A stretch of DNA of 64,000 bases. It comes from Mesotoga infera. Lineage in GTDB: Bacteria; Thermotogota; Thermotogae; Petrotogales; Kosmotogaceae. The first letter of the stretch is position 1, and each line of letters opens with the position of its first letter. Shown piece by piece: positions 9,242-17,347 of this stretch. The stretch is taken from positions 620,001 to 684,000 of the forward strand of contig NZ_LS974202.1 of the NCBI RefSeq assembly GCF_900157305.1, given 5' to 3'. A program made the position numbers and the translations under genes. The notes below the pieces were generated by a model, which had not been told where the DNA came from, searched no databases, and was given only the letters and a program-made list of their open reading frames with translations.

Positions 9242-10408
9242 ATGACTGATAGAAATCTATTGATCGTTAAGCTAGTCTCGCTCGCCCTCGTGGCGGTCGC
9301 CCTGGTGATCGCCGGAATTCAGTTCTACGATCACAGAAACTTCCAGGAGGAAGTGGTCAAAGGACCTGGCGTAACCCAGGTCAAGAAATTGAGCGACTAT
9401 TTCGAACCCCTGAAGGGAACTATCAACGATTGCAACATATATATTTTCGACAGCGGTGTCCCCGGAGGAACCGCCTTCCTTATCGGAAGCTCGCATCCTG
9501 AAGAACCTTCTGGCAATCTCACGGCACAGCTGTTTGTCGAGAACGCCAAGCTGACGAAGGGAAGACTGATCGTAGCGATCAGGGCCAACCAGAGCGCCTC
9601 TCGCGTTACAAGACCGGGAGATGCCTATCCCCTATATTTCGCCATCGAAACACCATGGGGAGAAAAGAAATTCAGAATGGGTGACCGTTGGTCCAGCCCG
9701 CTAGACTCATGGCCCGATCCGGAAGTCTATGTCAACTATCCCAGCGGCCAGTTACTGGCCTACATGGACGTAAGAAACTTCAACAGGACGTGGCCGGGCA
9801 GAGCGAACGGTATGATCACCGAGCAAACCAACTACGCCTTCATGAATTTGATTAAGGAAGAGGGCGTCGATATCTTCATCGATCTACATGAAGCCGAACT
9901 CGAATACCCGGTAATCAGCACCATCGTCGCTCACCAGAAGGGTGCCGACATAGCCGGTATGGCTTCCATGCTGCTCACCTCGACCGAGTTCAAGATCGGA
10001 ATGGAGTACTCTCCGAAGACTCTCCACGGACTCTCTCACAGAGAGGTCGGAGACCACTCGGATGCCGTCTCGATCTTGCTTGAAGCGCCGGAACCCTTCC
10101 TCGACAGAGTGAGAGGGATCACCGACGAGAAACTTCTTCTCACGGGACAGGATGAATTCATAGTGACGGCCGGTAAATTCGGCCTCCTCTACGAGAAGAT
10201 CGATGAAAAAGGTTGGCCAATAGACGTCAGAGTTGGAAGGCATTGCTCAACGGTTCTGATGATCTTTGAACTCTGGGGAGATTTCAACCCGGGAAAGGAG
10301 GTAGTGATCCAGGAAGTACCAAGGTACGACGAGGTAGTGAAGAACGGAACAGGATACTATTTCCGCGATCCGTCGAAGGCAAAGCCGGAAGATATTTATT
10401 ATGAATGA
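9242..10408 (+). CDS. M14/succinylglutamate desuccinylase-like zinc hydrolase
   Basis: Probably a zinc-dependent amide hydrolase of the M14/AstE-AspA fold, 388 residues. An N-terminal hydrophobic helix (residues 6-25) anchors or exports it. Candidate metal ligands are the His and Glu of GSSHPEEPSGN, which takes the place of the family's HGNE, and the His of DIFIDLHEAE. DVRNFNRTWPG resembles the substrate-binding Asn-Arg region. A GGGGGTGAAG site precedes the ATG. It follows a small membrane-protein gene and precedes two C69 peptidases, which suggests a role in using peptides or N-acyl amino acids at the cell surface. Confidence 0.75.
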   Translation: MTDRNLLIVKLVSLALVAVALVIAGIQFYDHRNFQEEVVKGPGVTQVKKLSDYFEPLKGTINDCNIYIFDSGVPGGTAFLIGSSHPEEPSGNLTAQLFVENAKLTKGRLIVAIRANQSASRVTRPGDAYPLYFAIETPWGEKKFRMGDRWSSPLDSWPDPEVYVNYPSGQLLAYMDVRNFNRTWPGRANGMITEQTNYAFMNLIKEEGVDIFIDLHEAELEYPVISTIVAHQKGADIAGMASMLLTSTEFKIGMEYSPKTLHGLSHREVGDHSDAVSILLEAPEPFLDRVRGITDEKLLLTGQDEFIVTAGKFGLLYEKIDEKGWPIDVRVGRHCSTVLMIFELWGDFNPGKEVVIQEVPRYDEVVKNGTGYYFRDPSKAKPEDIYYE

Positions 10409-10452
10409 CCGGACAGATTTGTGAGAGTACCTCACAAAGGAGGGGGTAAGTA

Positions 10453-12021
10453 GTGAAAAGGGTTCTTATAAGCATTATTCTAGTACTATCGTTCTTCTAC
10501 ACAGGTTTGATAGCCTGTACTGATATTCTCGTTGGAAAGCTGGCAACGACCGATGGATCTGTTATATGTTCTCAAACTGTTGATGGAACTTACGATTCAA
10601 GAATTCAGATAGTTCCAGCAGCCGATCATGAGCCGGGCAGCATGACTCCAGTATGGGAATGGATAGTTTATGCCGATAGAAGGCCGCTCGTACAGTTAGG
10701 CGAAATCCCACAGGTCGAACACACCTACCAGTATTTCCTTCACTCCTATCCATTTGGAAATGAGAAAGGACTTCTAATGGGGGAAACAACTCAAGGTGGA
10801 GCCAGAGCAACAGCCAACAGTCCGGATGCAATCATGACGATCGAGCAGCTTCAGGCCTTCGCACTTCAGAGATGCACAACGGCCAGAGAAGCAATACTTC
10901 TCATGGGCGCGCTCGCAGAAGAATACGGTTACAGAGAATCATGCAACCTAGGTGAGTGCATAACAATAGCCGATGGCAAAGAAGCCTGGATGTTCGAGAT
11001 TTATGGTGTTGGTCCTCTCTGGAAACCGGGCGACGGCCCCGGTGCAGTATGGGCTGCCCAGCGTGTTCCCGACGATCACATCTCCTGTAATGTAAACTAC
11101 AGCATGATCGGCGAAATTGATCCTGTAACCAAGAGACCACCCAACGTTCCTGAAAGTGATTTCTATATTTGCGATAACTATCTCGATACAGCCGTTGAAC
11201 TCGGTCTATACGATCCCGCATCGGGCGAACCATTTGTATGGAAATATGTCTATGGAAATGTTAAAGGCAAGTGGAGTTCGAGACTGTGGAGAATTTTCAG
11301 CACTCTGAATCCATCTGGTAACTGGCCATACGAGAAGACCGATGATTATCCGTTCTCTGTAAAGCCAGACGAAAAAGTTTCAGTGTTCGATATAATCGAG
11401 CTTTACCGTGATGTAATGACCGGTACCCCCGGTGACATGGAAGCCAATGAAGCCTGGCTTTACAAGAACTCAAAGGGAGAGTTGGTCAAGAGCGAACTGG
11501 CAACACCTCAGCCGGGCAGGGAATTCAGGAATCTTCTCGGTATAACCAACGTCAGGAACATCGCAGTCCAGAGCACTAGCTCCTTCTTCATCAACCAGAC
11601 AAGAGACTGGCTGCCACCTGAAATTGGCGCAATCTCCTGGTTCGGACTCGGCAACTCCAGAAAGGCCGTTGTAGTTCCTCTGTTCTGCGCTGTAAAGAGT
11701 GTTCCAAAATCTTGGACAATAGTTAACAGAAGCGATACGAAGATCGACAGAAACGCTGCTTTCTGGGCGTTCTACACTGTCGATAGGCTCTCCGGCGTGA
11801 GATATCAAGATATGATGCCGAGGGTCGATAAAGTCAGGATTCCGTTACAGGAAAAGATTTACAAATTGCAGCCCGCGGTGGAAGCGACTGCGCTTTCTCT
11901 TTATGAGACAGACCGCGAGCTTGCCATTGAATACCTCACCAGTTATGTGTCGTCCGTCATGCTTGAGGTCGAAAAGGCATACTGGGACCTCGCAGATTCA
12001 CTGATACTTAGATTACCGTAA
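10453..12021 (+). CDS. C69-family dipeptidase (PepD type), secreted
   Basis: A peptidase of family C69, an N-terminal nucleophile hydrolase. The first 21 residues form a signal peptide or propeptide, and Cys22 in LIACTDILVGK would become the new N-terminus and nucleophile. Other family marks are DGSVICSQTVDGTYDSR, MGETTQGG, TARE and WMFEIYGVGPLW. The 522-residue length fits secreted C69 proteins. The start is GTG behind AAAGGAGGGGG. A weak hairpin (12040-12061) separates it from a paralogue, so the two may be partly co-transcribed. Dipeptides are the known family substrates. Confidence 0.9.
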   Translation: MKRVLISIILVLSFFYTGLIACTDILVGKLATTDGSVICSQTVDGTYDSRIQIVPAADHEPGSMTPVWEWIVYADRRPLVQLGEIPQVEHTYQYFLHSYPFGNEKGLLMGETTQGGARATANSPDAIMTIEQLQAFALQRCTTAREAILLMGALAEEYGYRESCNLGECITIADGKEAWMFEIYGVGPLWKPGDGPGAVWAAQRVPDDHISCNVNYSMIGEIDPVTKRPPNVPESDFYICDNYLDTAVELGLYDPASGEPFVWKYVYGNVKGKWSSRLWRIFSTLNPSGNWPYEKTDDYPFSVKPDEKVSVFDIIELYRDVMTGTPGDMEANEAWLYKNSKGELVKSELATPQPGREFRNLLGITNVRNIAVQSTSSFFINQTRDWLPPEIGAISWFGLGNSRKAVVVPLFCAVKSVPKSWTIVNRSDTKIDRNAAFWAFYTVDRLSGVRYQDMMPRVDKVRIPLQEKIYKLQPAVEATALSLYETDRELAIEYLTSYVSSVMLEVEKAYWDLADSLILRLP

Positions 12022-12039
12022 TATTTTGGACCATATTTC

Positions 12040-12067
12040 GGGCCGGTTCCAAAACCGGCCCACTTTT
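12040..12067 (+). terminator. Hairpin between the two C69 genes
   Basis: A 9-bp stem GGGCCGGTT/AACCGGCCC with a CCAA loop is followed by ACTTTT. The short T run suggests partial termination that would lower expression of the second peptidase. Confidence 0.6.
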
Positions 12068-12086
12068 CGAAAAGGGAGTGAACATT

Positions 12087-13688
12087 TTGAGACGAGCGTT
12101 ATTGATTCTACTGGTGTTTGTTTTCACTTATGGAGCCATGGCAATGGCATGTACCTCAATCATGGTAGGTAAAGCGGCCTCCGTCGATGGCTCGACGATG
12201 GTTACCCACACCTGCGACGGCAGTTACGACGCCAGGATCCAGATAATCCCCGGTGGCGTGCACGCCGAAGGCGAAACTGTGAGCATCTACAAGGGTCTAT
12301 GCCAGGCCGGTATTCCCGGAAGAACTGTTACCTACGTAGGCGAGATACCCCAGGCGCCCGTGACCTACACCTACTTCCATATCGGTTATCCCTTCATGAA
12401 CGAGCACCAGATAATAATGGGCGAAACCACATGGAGTGGAAAGAGGGAAATAAGAAACGCTCAGGGATGGATGACGATCGAGCAGCTTCAGGTTCTCGCG
12501 CTCCAGAGAGCGAAGACAGCGAGGGAAGCCATCCAGATCATGGGTGAACTCGCCGAAAAGTACGGTTATGGTGACGGTGGCGAAGGCCTCACGATTATCG
12601 ACGGCGAAGAAGCCTGGTTGTTCGAAATAGGTGGCCCCGGCCCATTCTGGTCTCCCGGCAGCGAAGAGCCCGGTGCGGTATGGGTAGCCCAGAGAATCCC
12701 CGACGATCACGTCCTGGTACATGCCAACAGATCAAGAATAGGTGAAATCGATCTGGAAAATACCGATTACTTCATGGCATCTTCAAACGTTATATCTCTG
12801 GCCGTAGAGCTTAACCTGTGGGACCCCAACAGCGGGGAGCCTTTCAGGTTCTACGAAGCTTACTGCAACAAGACGGCTTTCTACAACACACGCCGTGAGT
12901 GGAGAGTTCTCGATCTTCTGGCGCCGTCTCTGGAACTCGATCCGTGGGCGGAGAGATACCCGCTTTCCGTGAAGCCCGATCACCTGGTTTCCGTAGAGGA
13001 ACTCATGATGATCAAGCGCGACCACTACGAAGGAACGGAATTCGACCTGACTCAGGGACTTGCGGCCGGACCTTTCGGCAACCCCAACAGATACGCCACG
13101 GCGGCCAACCAGAGACCTGCGGGCGTAAACTACGACGGATGGGAAAGAGCGATCTCCATGTTCAGATGCTCCTACGTTATTGTCGGTCAGGCCAGAAGCT
13201 GGATGCCGCCGGCGATCGGCGGAGTCGTCTGGTTCGGTGAAGACGCGCCACACTCCACCGTTTTCATCCCGTTCTACGCGGGGATCACGAGCGTTCCGCC
13301 TTCTTTCAGCCAGGGCGCGCGCGACTACTTCGACAGGACATCGGCATGGTGGGCCTTCAACCACGTTTCCAACCTGGCCGACCTGAGATACGATGTTGCG
13401 ATCAAGATAATACAGACCGAGGCCAGCAAGTTCGAGAAGGAATTCCTTGCCAATCAGCCCAGCATCGAAAAGGCAGCCCTTGTGCTGTACGAAGACAACC
13501 CGGCTCTGGCAATCGACTTCCTCACGACTTACAGCAACAACGCTGCCAACAGAGTCGTCGACAGATGGTGGAAGCTCGCAGACGAACTGATTTACACCCT
13601 CAACGATGGATACGTCAACGGTTCGACGGCAGGCTACCCGACCTGGTGGCTCGAAGCTGTCGGTTACGGTGATACGACCAGAAGATAA
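12087..13688 (+). CDS. C69-family dipeptidase paralogue, secreted
   Basis: A second C69 peptidase, similar in length and motif order to the gene before it. With a TTG start at 12087 (AAAGGGAG eight bases upstream) the leader is 21 residues and the nucleophile is again Cys22, in AMACTSIMVGK. A GTG at 12078 would place the start directly on the ribosome site and is less likely. Shared marks are DGSTMVTHTCDGSYDAR, MGETTWSGKRE and EAWLFEIGGPGPFW. The pair probably arose by tandem duplication and may differ in dipeptide preference. A strong terminator follows. Confidence 0.9.
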   Translation: MRRALLILLVFVFTYGAMAMACTSIMVGKAASVDGSTMVTHTCDGSYDARIQIIPGGVHAEGETVSIYKGLCQAGIPGRTVTYVGEIPQAPVTYTYFHIGYPFMNEHQIIMGETTWSGKREIRNAQGWMTIEQLQVLALQRAKTAREAIQIMGELAEKYGYGDGGEGLTIIDGEEAWLFEIGGPGPFWSPGSEEPGAVWVAQRIPDDHVLVHANRSRIGEIDLENTDYFMASSNVISLAVELNLWDPNSGEPFRFYEAYCNKTAFYNTRREWRVLDLLAPSLELDPWAERYPLSVKPDHLVSVEELMMIKRDHYEGTEFDLTQGLAAGPFGNPNRYATAANQRPAGVNYDGWERAISMFRCSYVIVGQARSWMPPAIGGVVWFGEDAPHSTVFIPFYAGITSVPPSFSQGARDYFDRTSAWWAFNHVSNLADLRYDVAIKIIQTEASKFEKEFLANQPSIEKAALVLYEDNPALAIDFLTTYSNNAANRVVDRWWKLADELIYTLNDGYVNGSTAGYPTWWLEAVGYGDTTRR

Positions 13689-13704
13689 TTCTAGTTTTTC
13701 TACA

Positions 13705-13737
13705 AAAAGGGCGGGCCTTCCGCCCTTTTTTCTTTTT
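13705..13737 (+). terminator. Terminator after the C69 pair
   Basis: Stem AAAAAGGGCGG/CCGCCCTTTTTT with a five-base loop and a continuing T-rich tail. A typical intrinsic terminator that closes the peptidase operon. Confidence 0.92.
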
Positions 13738-13920
13738 AAAATTGCCTATCCAGCTTTTGAAGGGAGGTATGTACTTCCGCAACATTAAATAAGTCATACT
13801 ATTTAAACATTAGTATTGCTTTTAAGAGCGATTGGAATTAAAATATAAGAAAACAGCTTTGCAGCAAATCAGTGCGGCGGGGCGATCCGTCGCAGATTCT
13901 ATTATTTTTGTGGTCTGGTG

Positions 13921-14391
13921 ATGATGTTGAAGAGAAGGGATAGGGGAGCGATCAGTGTCGCTCAGGCAAAGCGCCGACGCAAGGCCCATAAATATCTGGC
14001 TCTAATGGGTTTTCTGATCGGTGCATCATCGGTTATCTTGATAGCCGTTTCACACGAGATGTCAACCAGTCTAGTTGAAAGGGCCGACTCCATAAGACTT
14101 TTCTTCATTTTCGGGATATTCCTCGGGCCGGTTTCTTACCTTCTGTACCTGGTCTCGCAAATCGCCGCGTTCTCCAACGGAATACCGCATTGGAATTATC
14201 TTCTGTGCACTCTGGCAGTCATACAGGTATCGTTCTCGTTGTTCTTCGCCAGAGACATACTCATGATCGACAAGACCGGAAGGTACAGCCTTCAAACTCC
14301 CCAGTGGGCTCTATATATACTGTGGTCCATGCTGGTCTTCATGGTCGTATTCACCCTGATCGTTGCGATCGTTTCAAGGAAGAAGGTATGA
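13921..14391 (+). CDS. Hypothetical four-helix membrane protein
   Basis: I do not recognise a family. After a basic N-terminus (KRRDRGAISVAQAKRRRKAHK) there are four hydrophobic segments near residues 28-48, 60-82, 92-110 and 130-152. Tandem starts occur (GTG 13918, ATG 13921 and 13924) and no clear ribosome site helps to choose, so I take the first ATG. The C-terminal end overlaps the convergent flavin-reductase gene by 18 bases. Confidence 0.65.
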   Translation: MMLKRRDRGAISVAQAKRRRKAHKYLALMGFLIGASSVILIAVSHEMSTSLVERADSIRLFFIFGIFLGPVSYLLYLVSQIAAFSNGIPHWNYLLCTLAVIQVSFSLFFARDILMIDKTGRYSLQTPQWALYILWSMLVFMVVFTLIVAIVSRKKV

Positions 14392-14877
14392 ATCAGTTAT
14401 CTCTCCCATAACGAGAGAATGGTAAGAGTTGTCCCCATAGAAGGTGCTCGCGATGCTTTCGTTCAGTGCCAGCGGAGTTATCGCCTCTCGAGAGACGATC
14501 CTGCATTCTAGAACCGCGTCGGCCTCCCTCACGAACATAACAGAAGTTGTAAGGCCTTCAGAGGGTGTAAGCCCGGTCTCTTTGAACTTATCGAAATATC
14601 TACCACTATGGGTTCCGCAGAAGGTGAGCGCATCCTTCCACTGTTCGGACATGAAATTGACCGAAAAAACGTCGCTCCTTCTGAAAAAATTGTGTGTGTA
14701 TCTGCTTGGCCTCACCATGGCTATGAAGACCGGTCGATTCCAGGTGTAACCTATAAAGCCCCAGGCGACTGTCATCAGGTTTCGTTCCACTCCATCGGTA
14801 ACTCCAAGCAGAACTCTACCCTCTTTCAAAGACTTCAGAAGCTCTGAAGAGTGTTCTGGAAATTTGAACTCCGTCAT
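14374..14877 (-). CDS. Flavin reductase-like (flavoredoxin type) protein
   Basis: A flavin reductase-like FMN-binding domain protein of 167 residues. The N-terminal VLLGVTDGVERNLMTVAWGF and the following RPVFIAMVRPSRYTHNF are typical of the FMN-binding split barrel in flavoredoxins. FSVNFMSEQ and ADAVLECRI continue the family pattern. It likely carries FMN and serves electron transfer. A peroxiredoxin gene lies just upstream on the same strand, so a role in oxidative-stress handling is reasonable but not shown. Confidence 0.85.
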   Translation of the reverse strand: MTEFKFPEHSSELLKSLKEGRVLLGVTDGVERNLMTVAWGFIGYTWNRPVFIAMVRPSRYTHNFFRRSDVFSVNFMSEQWKDALTFCGTHSGRYFDKFKETGLTPSEGLTTSVMFVREADAVLECRIVSREAITPLALNESIASTFYGDNSYHSLVMGEITDSYLLP

Positions 14878-14920
14878 AATAAACCTACCTCACTTTCTTC
14901 TAAACGTCGTGATCGCTACG

Positions 14921-15388
14921 TTAAATCTTTTCCAGCCTGTCGCTTATCTCGTTGTAATTGGGTTCTACCTTCGGATCGTCAGAAACCCACGAATACACTA
15001 TATTGCCTTCCCTGTCGATTATGAAAACGGCCCTCTTGGAGACTAACAGTCCCCTTACACCGGCGAAATCTTCGTGAACGCCGCCATATTTTCTGGAGAT
15101 CTCTCCGCCGAGGTCGGAAAGAAGGGGGAAGGAAATCGAGTTCTGGTCTTTGAAAGCTCTGTTGGCAAAGGGACCATCGACACTTATGCCGATCACCTGC
15201 GCATCAAGCCTCTCGAAGTTCGCCAGAGAGTCCCTGAACGTGCAAAGCTCTTTCTGACAGACACTCGTGAAGGCACCTGGGTAAAATACCAGCACTATTT
15301 TTTTGCCAAGGAAAGAGCTGAGTCTGTAAGTCTTCAAATCAGTACCGTAGAGTGAAAAATCAACGGCTCTTTCGCCCTTGAGTAACAT
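14921..15388 (-). CDS. Peroxiredoxin, Bcp/AhpE type
   Basis: A thiol peroxidase that reduces hydrogen peroxide and organic peroxides. The 155-residue thioredoxin-fold protein has the active site FYPGAFTSVCQKELC. The peroxidatic Cys is residue 44, and a second Cys five residues later (Cys49) is the resolving position of atypical 2-Cys Bcp enzymes. GISVDGPFANRAF and FPLLSD are further family marks. A GGAGGTG site precedes the ATG at 15388. It lies upstream of the flavin reductase gene and downstream of the SRP RNA gene, all on the minus strand. Confidence 0.92.
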   Translation of the reverse strand: MLLKGERAVDFSLYGTDLKTYRLSSFLGKKIVLVFYPGAFTSVCQKELCTFRDSLANFERLDAQVIGISVDGPFANRAFKDQNSISFPLLSDLGGEISRKYGGVHEDFAGVRGLLVSKRAVFIIDREGNIVYSWVSDDPKVEPNYNEISDRLEKI

Positions 15389-15461
15389 ATTCCACCTCCT
15401 GAATACCGTCTATATTTGTCTTAATTCTAGCAGATGCGGAGAGGATTTCGTAGAAAAAGAA

Positions 15462-15729
15462 ACACCATGCATCCCTCTTCGACAGTGCCGACCTGGTCGC
15501 ACCTACCATCCAGCTCAGACTGAGCGCCCCTACGGCACACGAGATTGCCCGCTTATGGCTGCTTCCTCCCGGACCTGACCAGGTTCGCAAGTTCCCGTTG
15601 CGCAGGACTCAATCCTCAACACCTTCAGATAAACCGACACCAAACCGACAAAGCCTCGGAGGGCTTTCGGCCCCGCGTATGGCGGATTTCGGATACAGGG
15701 AACCGCCAGCTCCCCGCCTAGCATGGTGT
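15462..15729 (-). ncRNA. ffs: Signal recognition particle RNA, large bacterial type
   Basis: About 268 nt on the minus strand. The S-domain tip is recognisable as GGTCAGGTCCGGGAGGAAGC within CCTGGTCAGG...AGCAGCC. The 5' part has the Alu-domain sequence GGCGGGGAGCTGGCGGTTCC, as in the large SRP RNAs of Bacillus and Thermotoga. The ends pair perfectly: ACACCATGC at the 5' end with GCATGGTGT at the 3' end, which fixes the boundaries. A T-rich tail (TTTCTTTTTCT) follows on the minus strand. It binds Ffh to target secreted and membrane proteins. Confidence 0.95.
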
Positions 15730-15735
15730 AAATAC

Positions 15736-15764
15736 ATTATATATTCTGTCGGGCCAGCTTTCAA
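15736..15764 (-). promoter_or_regulatory. Sigma-70 type promoter of the SRP RNA
   Basis: On the minus strand TTGAAA (15759-15764) and TATAAT (15736-15741) are exactly 17 bases apart, with the RNA start about seven bases further on. This near-consensus promoter suits a highly expressed stable RNA. It starts within the short gap after the purH-like gene stop at 15772. Confidence 0.9.
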
Positions 15765-15771
15765 GTGCTCA

Positions 15772-17196
15772 TCAATTGTTTAATCTGGAGAAGTCGTAAC
15801 CGAGCTGGATTATCGCGTCGTTCCAATAACTTCTCTTCGTACCCGGGAGAATGATCTTCGAGACTCCTCCCCCGATCAGCTTATCGATGAGACTATCGTC
15901 AAGATCCTGATTGGAGGCGAACGTGGAACTTTTGAGATCGTATTTTGAAAGATCCAGTTCGTTCAACTCTTTGAAGCTGAGCCCGCCCTTCAGAAGGAGA
16001 CTCTCTCCATCTCTGAAAACGGAGACGTTATTGGCGCGGTTAACGCGAGAGCAGAAAAGCGCGAGTTTCTCGTCAAGCGGAAGGTCGAGAGCCGGCATTT
16101 TGAAGGACTCCTCCTTGACGAAGTAATTCCCGAAACCGGAATAAGCTTCCTTCGACAGAGAGACGGCCTCTCTCTCCGGTATGGTGAGTATCATCACGTC
16201 GTTTTTTCTCGCGGTCCTTATGGCGTCCCGATCGAAGACTCCTCCGAAGGCCTCCACGCCGCGTTCGCGAAGGGCGATCATCAGCTCGTCACTTATCGCG
16301 TAGGTCGAGGCGAACATAGTGTCGGGTCCACCGAAGTCTAGCTCGCCGGGCACCATCGCGGACGATACCTTCGTGATCTTACCCTTGTCCAGAAAGACCG
16401 ATATATTGTCTGTGTAGTAATAGAGCTCCATGAAGACGTTTATGTTTCTCAATTGCGACTTCTTCAATCCGACCGAAGGGTTGCCGATCTGGACCTCGTC
16501 GAGCAGCCCCGGCTCGATGGAAAGTTTCAGAAGATTGGCCTTCTGTGAAGGGTTGTCCCCATAAAGCAGAGGCATTATATACTCCATTATCGTATAGTCG
16601 TACTTCTCGGAGGCGAATATCTGCGAAAGCGCCTTATGAATCGAAGATACGTAAAGCATCACCGAATAAATAGCCTTGAGCGCGTATCTGCGTCTCTTCA
16701 AAAGCAAAACGTCACCGCAGAACTCGAGGCTCTCTATTATCTCGTCATAATCACCATGATCGGAGATCGCCACCACGTCCCTGTGGTTCTTCGCAGCCGC
16801 CATAAGCAAGGCCGGACCACTGACATCGATCTCTTTGGTAAGGTTCGACTCCTCGGGCGATTCTTCGACGGCGAGATCGAAGGGTTTCAGGTTAACCACG
16901 ACCATATCGAAGGGAAGAATCCCGTTGCTCTCCATCTCTCTCTGGTGTATCTTCGAATCCTGTATCGCCAGGACTCCGCCGATCACTTTAGGATGCAAAG
17001 ACTTCAATCTACCGTCGAAAATAGGCGGGAAGCCTGTGTAATCACCAACTTTGGACACTTTAATCCCGAAAGAATCCAGGTACTCCGCCGTGTGATCTGT
17101 CGCGACTATCTCCACACCATTCTTTGCCAGATACCGGCCGAGCTTCTCTATGTCAGTCTTGTCATAAACGCTTATGAATGCGCGCTTTATGTTCAC
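15772..17196 (-). CDS. purH: Divergent PurH-like protein (AICAR transformylase/IMP cyclohydrolase homologue)
   Basis: Homologous to PurH, which carries out the last two steps of IMP synthesis. The N-terminal cyclohydrolase half is well conserved: RAFISVYDKTDIEKL, DYTGFPPIFDGRLKSLHPK, VVVNLKPFDLAVEE and ALLMAAAKNHRDV. The C-terminal half keeps YGDNPSQKA in place of YGENPHQKA. However, the KHxxPCG motif carrying the catalytic Lys and His is replaced by KVSSAMVPGEL, and SDAFFPF is replaced by SNQDLDD. At 474 residues it is shorter than most PurH. The start is GTG behind GGAGG. It may be cyclohydrolase only, or a changed transformylase. Confidence 0.8.
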   Translation of the reverse strand: MNIKRAFISVYDKTDIEKLGRYLAKNGVEIVATDHTAEYLDSFGIKVSKVGDYTGFPPIFDGRLKSLHPKVIGGVLAIQDSKIHQREMESNGILPFDMVVVNLKPFDLAVEESPEESNLTKEIDVSGPALLMAAAKNHRDVVAISDHGDYDEIIESLEFCGDVLLLKRRRYALKAIYSVMLYVSSIHKALSQIFASEKYDYTIMEYIMPLLYGDNPSQKANLLKLSIEPGLLDEVQIGNPSVGLKKSQLRNINVFMELYYYTDNISVFLDKGKITKVSSAMVPGELDFGGPDTMFASTYAISDELMIALRERGVEAFGGVFDRDAIRTARKNDVMILTIPEREAVSLSKEAYSGFGNYFVKEESFKMPALDLPLDEKLALFCSRVNRANNVSVFRDGESLLLKGGLSFKELNELDLSKYDLKSSTFASNQDLDDSLIDKLIGGGVSKIILPGTKRSYWNDAIIQLGYDFSRLNN

Positions 17197-17347
17197 TCAT
17201 TGACACCTCCATCAAAATTTTCCAGATGAGACAAGTCTACATCATTTTTCCCGCAAAACTTTCATGTTCGCTTATTTCGGTGTTAGCCTAATACTACTAT
17301 ACTGAAGTATCTTATACCCAACGGGCCGGGTATATAAGGGGGGAACT

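Noticed and set aside
12040-12067. Riboswitch between the C69 genes
   Set aside because: Only one simple hairpin is present in a 65-base gap; there is no room for a ligand-binding domain.
17275-17303. Promoter of glnA
   Set aside because: TATACT at 17298-17303 is a fair -10, but the bases 17 upstream do not resemble a -35, so I do not list it.
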